Assembly (NCBI GenBank): GCA_028455995.1
Contig: JABELC010000002.1
Coordinates: forward strand, 3,038,001 to 3,102,000
Length of the DNA stretch: 64,000 bases
Reading direction: 5' to 3'
Origin: Scleromitrula shiraiana
Taxonomy: Eukaryota > Ascomycota > Leotiomycetes > Helotiales > Sclerotiniaceae
Positions 25,961-37,860 of the stretch are shown here, piece by piece (position 1 is the stretch's first letter; the number at the start of each line of letters is the position of its first letter). The notes under the pieces were generated by a model that was not told the DNA's origin, ran no database searches, and saw only the letters and a program-made list of their open reading frames with translations. Position numbers and translations under genes: made by a program.

Positions 25961-27194
25961 ATGTCTGACACAAAAGTCTACCAAGCCAGCACAACGGCTC
26001 CAGTCAATATCGCCGTCGTCAAGTAAGCTTAGCTACCCCTCATACTGTACTCAACCCAAGTCACAAAAGAGAACAATACTAACAAACCTTTCCACACCCT
26101 CCAGATACTGGGGAAAACGCGATGCCAAACTCAACCTCCCAACCAACTCCTCCCTCTCCGTAACCCTCTCTCAAAACGACCTCCGCACCCACACCACCGC
26201 CTCCTGCTCCTCCACCTACCCCACTCAAGACACACTAATCCTCAATTCGCAACCCCAAGACGTCTCGGGAGCACGCACCCAAGCCTGTTTCCGCGAACTT
26301 CGATCCCTCCGCTCCGCGCTCGAAGAATCCAACTCTTCCCTCCCCAAACTCTCCTCTCTCCCCCTGCGCATCGTCTCCGAGAATAACTTCCCCACCGCCG
26401 CAGGCCTCGCTTCATCTGCCGCTGGCTTCGCTGCCCTCGTCCGTGCTATCGCTAATTTATATGAATTACCCGCTTCTCCTACCGAGTTGTCGAGAATCGC
26501 GAGACAGGGGAGTGGTTCTGCTTGTCGATCTCTGTTTGGGGGTTATGTGGCCTGGCAGATGGGAGAGAAAGATGACGGGTCCGATTCCGTTGCTGTCGAG
26601 GTAGCGCCCGCATCTCATTGGCCTAATATGCGGGCATTGATTTTGGTGGTGTCGGCTGAAAAGAAGGGGGTTTCGAGTACATCGGGGATGCAGATCACGG
26701 TTGCTACTTCGCAGATGTTTCAGCGCAGGGTGGATGTTGTGGTTCCGGCTGCTATGGAGAAGATGGAGAAGGCGATTAAGGAGAGGGATTTTGAGAGTTT
26801 TGCCGAGATTACCATGAGGGATAGTAATAGTTTTCATGCGGTTTGCTTGGATACTTATCCGCCTATCTTTTATCAGAATGATGTTTCGAGGGCGGCTATT
26901 AGGGCTGTAGAGGATATTAATAAGGCTGCTGGGAAGACTGTTGCGGCTTATACTTTTGATGCGGGACCAAATGCGGTTATTTATTTTGAGGAAGAGAATT
27001 TGGGATTGGTAGCTGGTTCTCTTAAGTCTGTGTTGGAGGGTGTGGATGGATGGGAGAATAAGGAGGTTCAAGCTACTAGCTCGGAGGCTATCGATGAGAG
27101 AGCTGTAAAGACTTTGAAGGAGGGTGTTAGTAGAATTATCTTGACTGGTGTTGGTGGTGGCCCGGAGGCTACTGAGAAACATCTTAGTGCATGA
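25961..27194 (+). CDS. MVD1: Diphosphomevalonate decarboxylase (Mvd1/Erg19)
   Basis: Two exons (25961-26022 and 26105-27194) give 383 aa. It decarboxylates mevalonate 5-diphosphate, using ATP, to isopentenyl diphosphate, the last step of the mevalonate route feeding sterols and other isoprenoids. The opening APVNIAVVKYWGKRD spans the splice, followed by LNLPTNSSLSVTL. The GHMP-kinase ATP loop PTAAGLASSAAG is at about residues 117-128. GSGSACRSLFGGYVAW, MRDSNSFHAVCLDTYPP and TFDAGPNAV (the catalytic-Asp region) are present. The length matches the fungal family. Codon use changes from C-ending in the first 350 bases to a freer pattern later; this looks like local composition. Confidence 0.97.
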
Positions 27195-28059
27195 GTTGAG
27201 ATAGAGGGGATGTGAATGATGGGTTGGACGGAAAGCAGACGTAAAAGTGCTATAGAAAGTTCATAGATGATATCCTTGTAGCTAGAAAATGCTTATTGAA
27301 GCGTTGTTTCAAATGAATCTGTTTAGGCTGTTCAAAAATTTAGAGTATAGACGTTAATACGTAATTGATTCTTACTATGTCTTATCTTTTTTGAGATGGT
27401 GCCAGTCTGGTGATGATAATGGATTCAGTCTTCTTGGAAATCAGAGGGGAAAGCCGCAAAGGCCACCTACCATGGACAAATATATCTACCTAATTGATCA
27501 GAGCCCTCGATGCCCCATCTAGACTCGAGGTTTCTTTTCGATAATCTAGATAATCTACAATTCTGGATGTTGGATTATCTAACGTCTTTTATATCGGATA
27601 ATCCAAGATTCGTTTATGTTAGGTAATCTACAGTTCTCGATATTAGATAATCTAACATGCTTGTATGTATTGGATTCTTCAATATCTTCATCCTGTCATA
27701 CGGGTAGCGGTCCAGATTTCTAGAAGTTATTGGGGCATTAGTAGCGGTTGCATCACATAGAAATAAAAACACTCTAACCTCATAATACTGTTTTGCATAA
27801 GTTTCTGATGTTCATTTCATTCGTTATTCATAAATTATTGTATCTGGACTGCTAACCGATGGAGTGGAAAACACATCTGTAGAATCAGGTTCTCCTGTAA
27901 TATCAAGCATTCCCCTCACTTCTTTCTCTCGCCCCTTTCATATTGTTCACGGAAACGAAAAGCCAGCCTGCTGAAGCCGGAGGAATCGTTCCAAATTCCC
28001 CAATGGAACAGGTTCACTTAGATAGCCACGGACTTCTGTATCTTAATGGCCGAATTGCC
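27195..28059. other. Intergenic region downstream of MVD1
   Basis: 865 bases. The MVD 3' flank is followed by a set of short palindrome-like ATAATCTA units (27541-27658), then unique AT-rich DNA. No coding region is supported. Confidence 0.65.
27541..27658. repeat. Interspersed GATAATC/GATTATC palindromic units
   Basis: At least six copies of GATAATC or its complement sit in about 120 bases, some as perfect palindrome halves (TTAGATAATCTAAC at the right end; TCTAGATAATCTACA at the left), separated by 13-20 bases of unrelated sequence. Confidence 0.7.
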
Positions 28060-29250
28060 TTAGCATAATACTGTTTTATTACTTCTTTCATAATCCAGTA
28101 AGTGTTGTGTTGCCTTGAAACCGTTTTTATACACAGTCAGTTCTTCACTTTGTTCCTCATATCTCTCCTTTAGTTCAGTGAAGTTCTTCTCTACGGCAGC
28201 CGCTACTTCTCTATCCTTTTCCAATGCCTTGCTGCTGATAGTAAGCTCGGCAATCTTGGCTTCGAGGGGATGAATAGCTTCGCATACTGCTTTGGCAATT
28301 TTTTCTTCTTCGGCACTGTTCTTTTGAGCACGAAAACGCTGGATATCAAGCAACTGGCCTCGTTCTTTTGCGACTTTTCTAATCTCGTTGATTGAGTCAT
28401 CGACAGTCGGGGCATTCTCATACACTTCGCCGGCGTCTACTTCTACTTCGGCATTATCATGTTGAGCATGAGCAACCTGAAGAGCAATTTGTTCATCTAA
28501 CTCTGTGATCACCTTATCTTGATAAGCGATCCTGTCATTGAGGGGTCTAACGGCCTCATCGACTGCTCTAGCAATCATTGCGGCATCAGTATCATGCCGT
28601 TGAGCGTTAGAGACCTTGAGAGCTAGTAAATTGTCTCGTTCTTTCTTGATCTTCATACCACTATCTTGAAAATAGATGTTTGCCTCTCTAAATTTGGCGA
28701 GTTTTGCTTCTTGCTTCTCGAAATCTTGTTTAGTTGCTTCAGAATCAAGTCTCGTTACATTATGTGCCTCTGTTTCAACATGCAGTTTCTGTTCGAATTC
28801 TCCAATCTTATCATGAGCACGTTTGAGTTTCTTGGTGAGCTCATTACGAACCTTGTCAAGCTCTTGCACAGTCTTGCCAAGTTTTTTCATTTGTGCTCAT
28901 TAGTTCGGACTCCAGGTCACGCTGTGCTTCGCGAAGGTGTTTGATTTCTATCTCATTCCCGGAGATCTCTTTATCATTCGATGTGATTTTCTTCCGTGAT
29001 TGTAAAACCAAATCCTCTGAATCTTCACCCTTTGGGATGGCAGTGGCAGAGGACTGTGCTTTCTTTAGATCCTCAAGTTGTTTATCCTTCTCGGTCAATA
29101 TTCGATCTTTCAATTCGAGCTTCTTGTTCTAGAATTTATATTCTTTCTTCAGTTTGTTGAAGTGCTCAAGTTCAGCCATTCTTTTCGGCCAACAATCGAT
29201 CTTTCAGCGCAAGACAGTTTTAACTCCTTCTTCAAGGTTGTCATTGCTGG
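28060..29250 (-). pseudogene. Broken coiled-coil 3' region of the gene starting at 31007
   Basis: The minus strand carries heptad-rich Lys/Glu/Leu coding sequence that moves between frames. LKKELKL in the exon frame near 29220 is followed by LALKDRLLAEKN one frame over. MAELEHFNKLKKEYKF follows in the next frame, then a TAG at 29131-29129, and the same frame continues NKKLELKDRILTEKDKQLED. Near 28888, at a run of A residues, the frame moves again from STNEK to KLGKTVQELDKV and stays open to 28060. All segments have coiled-coil character. The last stretch contains two diverged copies of a block of about 43 residues (28644-28516 and 28368-28240), both beginning KER. I read this as a once-continuous coiled-coil tail damaged by at least three frameshifts and one stop. 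A weak alternative intron with a GTTGGC donor could bypass the first two defects but not the one at 28888. Confidence 0.6.
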
Positions 29251-31007
29251 CAGAAAGACAGAAAATGATCCCGGTCCGATTTTTTTGATAATGTAGTCCG
29301 GAAATAAGAGTTGTGCCGTGCTCGACAAGCCCGACAACCCCATTGATGTTTTATATGCCAATGAAACCAATTTTCTGGGAGGTAGCTTAAGTGCGCCAAG
29401 TTTTTTGGATAGTTCTGGTGGAGGACATATATTATGCGCCATACAGTTCTGCTGCTGCTCTCGAGGCCCGTTTTGGATTTGCCCACTAGAAAATATGGAT
29501 GAGCATGTGTCAGGCTCATTGTGCCCAGCTGAATTAGTATCGCAGATGGTTTCGTCCTGCTAACAATGTTAGCGATATCTACCTTGCAAATGTGAATAAC
29601 ATGTTTCTACTTACCTTATCAAGCTCTATCATCGATGCGATTATACGTGAAGGAATATGGTCGATGAGGACAAATAGTTCAGAAACATCCTTTGCACAAA
29701 GTGAAAAAGCAGAAACATTATTACTTATGGCTGTTATTATCTTTTCCAATGTGATTGTGATTGAATGAAGGTCTTTTGATGTTGCTGTGCTTAACATTAC
29801 TTCGTCTTGAAGGAAACCCTCGAATATGGTTTTAGCTCTAGGCAGCTCTTTAGCATCAAATATGACACTTGTACCGCTAATTATAGAGAAATAAAGCCTT
29901 GACATAATACGGCTATCGACTAAAATTTGTACTTCCAAGAATCTTTGTCGATTGGCTGGACATATTACATCGTCAGTCTCACCTTATCATTCATTAGAGA
30001 TAAGATGTTCGACTTTACCTTGCTGGATCTGTTCACTTTCGCAGCCTTGATTGAGGCTTAACTTGACCGGGGTTTTTACTTCTTGATAACGTCTGAAGCA
30101 TCGATTCGGCTGATAGCGTTCCTCGATGGAGAGTGTGACCTTGTTTGATGACGATAGTGCCCCCTTCACCTTATTCCAAGCAGATGAGAGTGGATTCAGC
30201 TCTGCTGTGTAAAGGGGAAGAAAACTTAGGGGAAGAAAACTTGGACGAAGTCTAAAGAAGTCGAGACACAGAAGGTAAATGCTGATAGCCTGATGCTGTG
30301 ATATGACGATATCCTCACTATCCTTCTCGAGTTGGTTCAGTGCTCGGAACGATGAGATAATGTAGATCAACTGTAATCGAGCATGACCACGCCTGAAACT
30401 TGGATCTGCTAATGCTTCGCTTGTACACTTAAGTTCGGCAGCATAATCCGCTCGATTGTGATCAGCGGATCCTGGGTAAAAATAACATAAATTGTCAAAA
30501 GCTGCATCGTTTAGATATAAAAATGCACATCCTCCACTGAAGATAGGTTCGGATTCGTCTATTGTGATTGAAAACGAAGAAACGTCAACGCCTGTTAAAT
30601 TTATCGAGTCCGCAAGATATAACGAACAGAGAATATAATCTGTAGAGATTTCCAAGCCTTCTTCGCTATGGAGAGCTTCTTCTAATTCTTTACTGAGACT
30701 TTTCAGCATTAAAAACTCATGTTCCCGTCCTACAATTTGACACGCATCGAGCAGAAATTTGACTTCGTCGCAGTTTAGTACGGCTTTACTATTGTTGAAG
30801 TTCGCCCTGGAAAGTTTGATGACTGTCGAAGCAAGAGTTGAAGCTGGTGTAGAGGAAACCTGCCAGAGAGTCTGCACATAGTTAGTTGTCACGAGAACCA
30901 TGTATTAATCCCATCATTATAAGGCAAGGAGATGCGTAAAAGACTGTATGACATACAGAACCTTTCAGAAGAACGTTGAGCATCATCGGTTTGATCATAT
31001 CGTCCAT
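29149..31007 (-). CDS. Unrecognised protein, head region upstream of a coiled-coil remnant
   Basis: I do not recognise this family. Four exons are supported: 31007-30957, 30871-30019, 29955-29615 and 29556-29149. Junction signals are good (GTATGT with ACTAAC branch and GTGCAG; GTAAAG with TCCAG; GTAAGT with GCTAACATTGTTAGCAG). As written the protein is 550 aa, opening MDDMIKPMMLNVLLKGSTLW and ending in STSTN. Residues 20-300 are mixed alpha/beta with no transmembrane segment. Several segments (VKFLLDACQIVGREHEFLML, QLIYIISSFRALNQLEKD) look alpha-helical. The stop at 29149 is probably secondary: just before it the reading frame departs from the coiled-coil register that continues in other frames down to 28060. 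The original protein was therefore probably longer. It may be a lineage-specific gene in decay, or the sequence may hold errors. Confidence 0.55.
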
Positions 31008-32343
31008 CTTAGCAATTACACGGTAGAGATTCTACTCTGTGACAAGTCAGAATCATGGAAGAGCAATTGATAGTAAATGTTGTTTGGTAGTAAATGTGTA
31101 AGAAGGAGAATATTTTGAAAGGCAAACGTGATGTAGCCGGAATATCAAAATTTCAAAACATTATGAATGAATAAGCGAACTTGCTTTGAAATTTGCAGGC
31201 ATTTGTTGTATCATCCAAGTATTTGTTAATATTTAGAACCAAGTAATGAAAGCGATATCGGAAGATGGATTGGCTTTTTAACGTTGTTTTTTGGCGTGTG
31301 AAGTCATAGAAATTCTCATTTTAATTTCATCATGTATCCCAGTATTTAAAATCAGCGTCTCCTCTTCAGGTTTCCAACTACCAGCCCGCACAATACCCAC
31401 TCCTCTCTTTATATCACTCACATCAGTGAACAGAATTTTCGCACTTACAAGTGTAATGCCGTAGAATGGGAGTATAGAAGTAAAATGTAATACACTCCTA
31501 ATAGCAAGGATAATCAAGCTTGCGCAGAGCAAGGGGATGTGCGAGCAGCTTGGAGATAGTATGGGATAAGTTGAGTGAAAAATTTGGTGGAAACAAGGAC
31601 TCGAGTTGAAAAGCAGTTGACGAATCATCTTGATAGTCAAGTTCATGTATTCTTCATGGTTCTGCATGGTTCTGCACAAGACTTTTGCACTTATGCCATT
31701 TTATTCCATACTTTTGTACTTCATCGCTCATAAAGCACTTACTCTACAACCAAATGAACAAACAGCAGACAATTTGTCATATCTCACTGGGTGTTGTTGT
31801 GCCACAGGTAGTTGTTCTCACCAGTACTTAAACAGACTTCCTTAATCATTCATATACTAGAACAACATGAACCTATGCCTTTGATGTGGTCCCCCAGCCT
31901 GTAGCATCAAATTGCAAGACGAGAAATCTGTAAAGCCATCAAGTGTTCCTGGGGCACTGACAAAGTCGAATCCCTCGTGTGAGATACCCACCAAGTAGTA
32001 TTTCTAATACGTATGAGGCTCTTAAGTAGTTTAGACTCCGCACATAATGCTTTTCTTGAGACCCACGAGCTGTGACAGAAGTATGAGGAAATAACTTGAT
32101 ATTAGAATGTAGCTAATTGCCGGAGATTCATTAACCCGATGTCCCGAAAGTGGGGCGTTGGCGGGGTCAATAATAGACAGTTTCTATCAATTCATTCATC
32201 TACTTCATGAAGAAACTGGGAGAAAACTCAAAGAGTTTGATGTCTTCCAAAAGTTTGAGTTTCGAAATAGTTATATGCAATTCTTGCGCGAAATAATCCT
32301 AGAAAGTTTACTGATATTGTAGTAAATTGGAAAGAAGTTGATC
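31008..32343. other. Intergenic region with one weak ORF
   Basis: 1.3 kb between divergent genes. A minus-strand ORF from an ATG near 31667 to 31278 would encode about 129 aa with a hydrophobic middle (PLLCASLIILAIRSVLHF) and a C-terminal stretch RGVGIVRAGSWKPEEETLIL. It has no recognisable domain, and I give it about one chance in four of being real. The remainder is AT-rich leader DNA for the cyclase gene. Confidence 0.4.
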
Positions 32344-33912
32344 ATGGCTGGGCAAGATTCAACTACCCCGCGCTACGACCCCTCTATTTATGATACCCCT
32401 TTTTCAAAGCTTCCAAATCCCAAAAGAGTGTGGATTGGAGAGCCTGGTTCGGCTCTCGAAGGTATTGGTATGTCATACTTCCGTTTGTATATTGAAAGGA
32501 ATCCTGTAGCCCTCCTAAAGGCTTTTCTCGTGATTTCACCTACTAACACAATTTAAACCTATAGGACGTCTCTCTCTCCTCACTCCTTCAGTAGTCTCCG
32601 AGGCTGCCTCCTCAGAGATCAAAACTGGGAAGAGAGTAGGTCTTGGATGGGATATGACCAAATTAGAACATTCACAATTTGGAAGACAAAAATGTGGTCA
32701 TAAAGTAATTCCATTGGATACACCTATGGGTAATGGGGCTTGCTTTGATGATGTTTATCATATGAATCCTCGTATGTCTTGTGAACTTTCCTTAAATTTC
32801 GATCATGTTCTAGATGGATTTGAAGGTTCATCCATCATGAGCAATATGAGTTTCACCAAGTGACAAGCTCTCGGTCTTCCTTTAGAATCGTTTTAATTGA
32901 GCGAAAAACGAATGCCTCGTTGAGATGAAAATGATGCATCCTCAGCGAAAATGATGAACTAACATCACCGTCGAATCCAAGGCTAAAACTTCACAACAGA
33001 ACAAAGTAGTCAATGGGATGGGTTCCGTCACTACTCTCAACCAGCCAACCCTTCAGACCCTTCAAGCTCTCATGATCGAGTCTTTTATGGTGGTATTACC
33101 AAAGATGAAATCTTAGATACTTCAAACAAACGAATTGGAATCCAACATTGGGCATCAGAAGGAATAGCAGGTACGTATCTACATCTCATGATATCCTCCT
33201 ATTTCAATTTCTCCACCTAATCTCCGCGCTTCTTCCGAGACAACAATACTCACGCATTTTTAGGGCGCGGTATTTTGGTTGACTATTCCCATTACTGTGC
33301 AACACAATCACCACCCATAACCTACACCAATTTCTCCACGCACTCCATTCCCATCTCCACAATCAAAACCATACTCGCCGCACAAAATATCACACCCCGT
33401 AAAGGGGACATTCTCTTCATTCGAATGGGTCTAATTCCCGAATGGGACTCCTTTACCGATGAACAAAAGCAAAATTATGGAAAGTTAAAAGAACCTAAAC
33501 ATGCAGGTGTAGAAGCAAGTTTAGAATTGTTAGAATGGTTGTGGGATTCTGGTATTAGTGCTGTGGCTGGTGACGCTATTAGTTGGGAAGTGAGTTATTT
33601 TTTTTTCTGAGTTCAGATGGGGAGAAAAGTGCTGATTGGGTTTTTGAATAGGTGTACCCAACACCAGGAAAAGTATCATGTCATGAATATTTGCTCGGAG
33701 GTTGGGGTATGCCAATTGGTGAGTCCTTCCATAATTCTTCTTGTATTTCTAAGCGACTAGAGTACTAATCGAAAATAGGTGAAATATTTGACCTCGAAGC
33801 TTTATCCGAAACATGTCGTTCCCTCAACCGTTATTCATTCTTCGTCGCCTCCATGCCATTGAATATGCCAGGTGGTGTATCTTCACCTCCAAACGCTATG
33901 GCTATCTTCTAG
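32344..33912 (+). CDS. Cyclase-family protein (PF04199-like, kynurenine formamidase fold)
   Basis: Six exons give 342 aa: 32344-32467, 32565-32771, 33000-33170, 33264-33589, 33652-33718 and 33779-33912. Members of this metal-dependent hydrolase family include kynurenine formamidase, isatin hydrolase and many fungal proteins of unknown substrate. Recognisable fungal-form blocks are PLDTPMGNGACFDDVYHMNP, QQSSQWDGFRHYSQP (the metal-binding region, joined across a 228-base intron), HWASEGIAGRGILVDY, KGDILFIRMGLIPEWD and GISAVAGDAISWEVYPTP, ending in ASMPLNMPGGVSSPPNAMAI. The usual HxGTHxDxPxH motif is replaced by QWDGFRH, as in other fungal members, so metal binding is inferred. All five introns have canonical GT-AG ends. 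No tryptophan-catabolism neighbours are present, so I do not assign a substrate. Confidence 0.88.
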
Positions 33913-34961
33913 AAGTTAGCATGCTCCTGAGTGGCTCGATATTAGCTCAGCATTTTTGTATTCGTTGTGGTGGAACTTTACAGAGTAATTATTACTTAGC
34001 GTAAACAATCATATTGGATACCATCTCCACCATTAGTTAATCAAATATCTTGAAAATGCATTCCATCAACATAATTAAATTCGTCCACGAGACGATGCGG
34101 GGGGGGTTGTCTTGAGATCTCTTTGTTATTTGAACCCTTTTGTCTGATATTACTCTTGTCTAATTTGGCTACTGGCTAAAGTAGTTGACACGTCGCGACT
34201 CCCAATTTCAAATAATAATAACTAATACTTCGCTAGATCTCAATTGGATTAAGTCTATTAGAATGCATAACAGAGAATGTAGATTAACAAATATCTTATG
34301 TAAAACAAGAAGTAAATGAAATACATGGCTAATACCGCAAAAGAAGAAACTACCAACTAACCACAAGCTAACAGCGCCATTAAATCACTAGCAAGTAGAC
34401 TAACACACCTCTTAGCTCTTCATGTGACCTGCAAAATTTTAGCTCTCGAACCAACTTAGCTCAAGCCCTATAGCTAATCTCGCCACTAGTCGCAGACTAT
34501 ATTAGACAACTCCCCGATCTCAAAAAAAAATACCGCTTCTGAATCTCCACACATCTAACTTTTCAGCCCACCAGGCCTTCGGATCAAAATTACAAATACT
34601 CCATCCATCCACCCTACCTTACCTTACCATAAACTTAAATTTCCACCTCAACATCGAGCTCTAGAATCTAGCCTTAGTTCTCTCCCCAACTGTACCTTCT
34701 CGAACCGCACCAATCATCACAAAACCGCAATTAACAGTCCCTAAAACCACCAACACTCTTCAAATCTTCCTAGAATCCTAATTACTCCATCCCTAATCCA
34801 TCAAATCTCTACATATCACCGACACCAACCGAACTCCGTTTTCAGTAAGGAATCTACCGGCCCAAGAAGAAGTAGAAAAACAAAATAATGATATAAAGCA
34901 CCGAAATCAAATCCCCAGTAACTCGAATCCAACCTAACCAACAAACCCCCATACTAAAACC

Positions 34962-35034
34962 CCCAAATCCCAAATCCCAAACTCAAACTCAATTCCAAAC
35001 TCAATCCCAAACTCAATCTCAAACTCAATCCCAA
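34962..35034. repeat. CAAACTCAATCC minisatellite
   Basis: About five imperfect copies of an 11-13 base unit containing CAAACTCAAT, preceded by two AAATCCC units. Confidence 0.85.
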
Positions 35035-37265
35035 GCCACCAAGCCCTACTCAGAGCGTAGCCCAATCCAGTATAGCCAGCAACGAAGTACCCCGTAAGTG
35101 AGAAAACGACCTCAAGAACTAGTACTAGATCAAATTGAAAAAAAAAAAAAAAAAATAGACCAATCCTCTGAAGACCATGACATAACAAGTCGAGACTAGC
35201 TACAAAATCCGCCCAAAGAGAGCTAAAACACGAACTAATATTTGTTGCACCCACCGAGCCATTTTCTCGCTGATGGGATGGGCTAACACCACTTAGTGAA
35301 TACACTAATGTGGATTCTTTGGACAAGGCTGTAGGAGGGATTCTTCAGCCTGGGTATACATACCATTGTAGATGTAGATGTATATGTGATACGTAAGTTA
35401 AACTAGCCATTTTTCGCTTATTTATTTATCTCAAGGCTCTGCCAGGTAGGTAGGTAGGTAGGTGTATTGGATAAATAGTAAGGAAGTATACATACATACA
35501 TACATTCATACTTGTGAAAATACTCTCCGGATACAATGGACAATTAACACATAGACATGTTAGAGTGCAGCATAACGCTATTGTATTAAATATAACAATT
35601 TAAATGATAATAATAATAATAATAATAATAATCAGTAGTCATACTTTCAAGTTAAAAAAAACTACTGAATTCATCGTCACCAGCCTGAGATAGATAAATA
35701 GATAGATAGAAAGATTAGTTGACTACATACTCGAGTAGAGAAGAAAGAAAGAAAGAACGAAAGAAAGAACAATCCATCATGATTCATCCCTTAAGAAACA
35801 ACAAACTAAACGAGTAGAAATACTAGTATATATATCTATAATTTCGTCCATCCATTAAAAATCATCACAACTCGACTCAAGGAAGTTTATCTAGATTGTC
35901 CACTCAACAGCGTTTTCATACAACTAATCCACCTAATCCACCTACTAGTAATCGACTTCATTCACATTTGTAATCGTACATACATCGCTTTACTTTGCCC
36001 CTCGAAAAAGAATAAATATATATATATGAGAATCCATCCATCATAGACACCATGCACAACCATTAGAAACATCACAAATAAAACGAATCTAACAGACCAC
36101 AGACCATAGACTACAGACCACAGATAGACCAATTCAGCAAATGACTTTTGGGTTTTCATTCAAGTTTCTCTATACAAATATTTTTCTCTGTAATGCTATT
36201 CCCACATCCACATCCACATCCACATCCACACATCATCAACCCCTCTACCCATCTACCCCTCTCCCCCCCTCCTCCACCATGAACTCGCAATTCGAATTCA
36301 AATCCCCATTCCCATTCCAATTTCCATTCCCAGTGATACCACAACAATGCAAGAGTAAAACCGAGAGTAAAACCGAGCCTACCCGAATCCAAACATTCTC
36401 TTCACGAAGACGACCAGTACTCCGAATAATCCAAGTTCAACCACAAGATATATATATATATATATATAACCCAATCGATCCATCGGTTTAAGAAAGCAAC
36501 CAACATATCTCCCCTTCCTACCCCCAATCGCAATCGCAATCACAATCGCAATCGTAATCGCAACCATCGAAAGAATCAAAAAGATGGATGATGTTGAGAG
36601 GGAAAGAATCATCCTCTTTTCCCGTTTCCCGTTTCCATTTCCATTTCCATCTAACTAATCCCAACGACCAATGGACTAGACTAGACTAGACTAGACAGTG
36701 ATTCCCAACTGCAAAATATTTTTTTCTTTTAGCGGCCATCCAATTCAATCCAATTCAATCCAATCCAATCTACTATACTATACTATACTCTACTAACAAA
36801 AACCAACACCCATCCACCTCCATCTCCGCCTCCGCCTCCCCTCGCCCTCGCTCTCGCCCCTTTCCATGCATGCATCTTCATACAATCCACCCCTCACCCC
36901 TCACCCCTCACCCACGCATCCACGCAACCAGCAAATCCATAAACAGTTCTTTCATCCATACCACCATACCACCATACCACCATGGACCATACCACCATAC
37001 GACCAAACCACTCACATACAGCAAGTTCAAGTTCAGTTCAAGTTCAGTTCAAGTGTCCCCATCCCCATCCCCATCCATAAAAAAGCCACAAAAACAAACA
37101 AACATTCAAGCAATCAATCAATCAATCAAACATTTAAACCCCCAACTCAACTCAACTCCAGTCCCCCAATACAATAAAATCAAATCAAATCAAATAAAAT
37201 AAAATCAAATCAATAAACAAAACTCCATCCAAATTTTTTATCAACCTCCCAATCCTTCCCAGCTC

Positions 37266-37266
<1 letters not shown>

Positions 37267-37305
<39 letters not shown>
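37267..37305. repeat. Poly(A) tract of 39 bases
   Basis: An uninterrupted run of 39 A on the plus strand, by far the longest homopolymer in the window. No reverse-transcriptase or retroelement coding sequence lies upstream, and no target-site duplication was recognised. Confidence 0.9.
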
Positions 37306-37309
<4 letters not shown>

Positions 37310-37405
37310 GTTCTGTAATTTGATACTAGTATGACTCGATATATCTCGCAACGTATATAGTAAAGAGAAAATTTTTAACGATTTTCGTTATTTTAATCAC
37401 CATGA

Positions 37406-37450
37406 CGAGTTAATAACGAGTTAATAACGAGTTAATAACGAGTTAATAAT
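37406..37450. repeat. 11-base tandem repeat CGAGTTAATAA
   Basis: Four perfect copies of CGAGTTAATAA in direct succession, 100 bases past the poly(A) tract. Confidence 0.92.
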
Positions 37451-37860
37451 AATGGGAAACCCATTGTACGTACGATGGTAGCGCGCGCAAAGACATACAA
37501 GACATACAAGACAAGGCCGGACAAGACAAGACCAAAGTCCCTCGCCAGCTAATAATGCATGTAACACGTACATTTAATCGTCAGAGTCCGACGAGGGAAT
37601 GATATCCCAGCGTCTGCTGATCGGATCATCAAGATGCAAGCGAGCGATGCTCTGGGGAAGGAATAATGCGGAATGGGTATACTAAAGATGAGCCGGTTGA
37701 AAAATGATTTTAACCACCCTATCATGACCATTTGGTCGTTTTCGCATCCCATGAAAGAGAGAAAAAGAGAAAAAGAGAAAAAGAGAGAGAGAGAGAGAGA
37801 AACTCGTATTCTTTTAATTTCCATCCTTTTAGTATAGCATCCAAGAAAATTATCTTATAT

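Larger units (their letters stand above)
33913..37860. other. A+C-rich low-complexity intergenic region
   Basis: Nearly 4 kb with no supportable gene. From about 34,350 to 37,260 the plus strand is strongly enriched in A and C. Repeats include CAAACTCAATCC-type units at 34962-35034, (GTAGG)-type units near 35443-35460, (AAT)n near 35606-35630, (CCACAT)n near 36197-36230, AATCGC hexamers at 36525-36565, a 39-base poly(A) at 37267-37305, an 11-base repeat at 37406-37450 and GA-rich repeats at 37750-37800. Long plus-strand open frames here (36866-37202) follow from the lack of T-rich stop codons. Confidence 0.7.

Noticed and set aside
36866..37202. Two overlapping plus-strand frames of over 100 codons
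   Set aside because: Both frames of the same A+C-rich DNA are open at once, a sign of compositional openness rather than coding.
37267..37305. Poly(A) tract as proof of a retrotransposon
   Set aside because: No reverse transcriptase, LTR or target-site duplication was recognised nearby.
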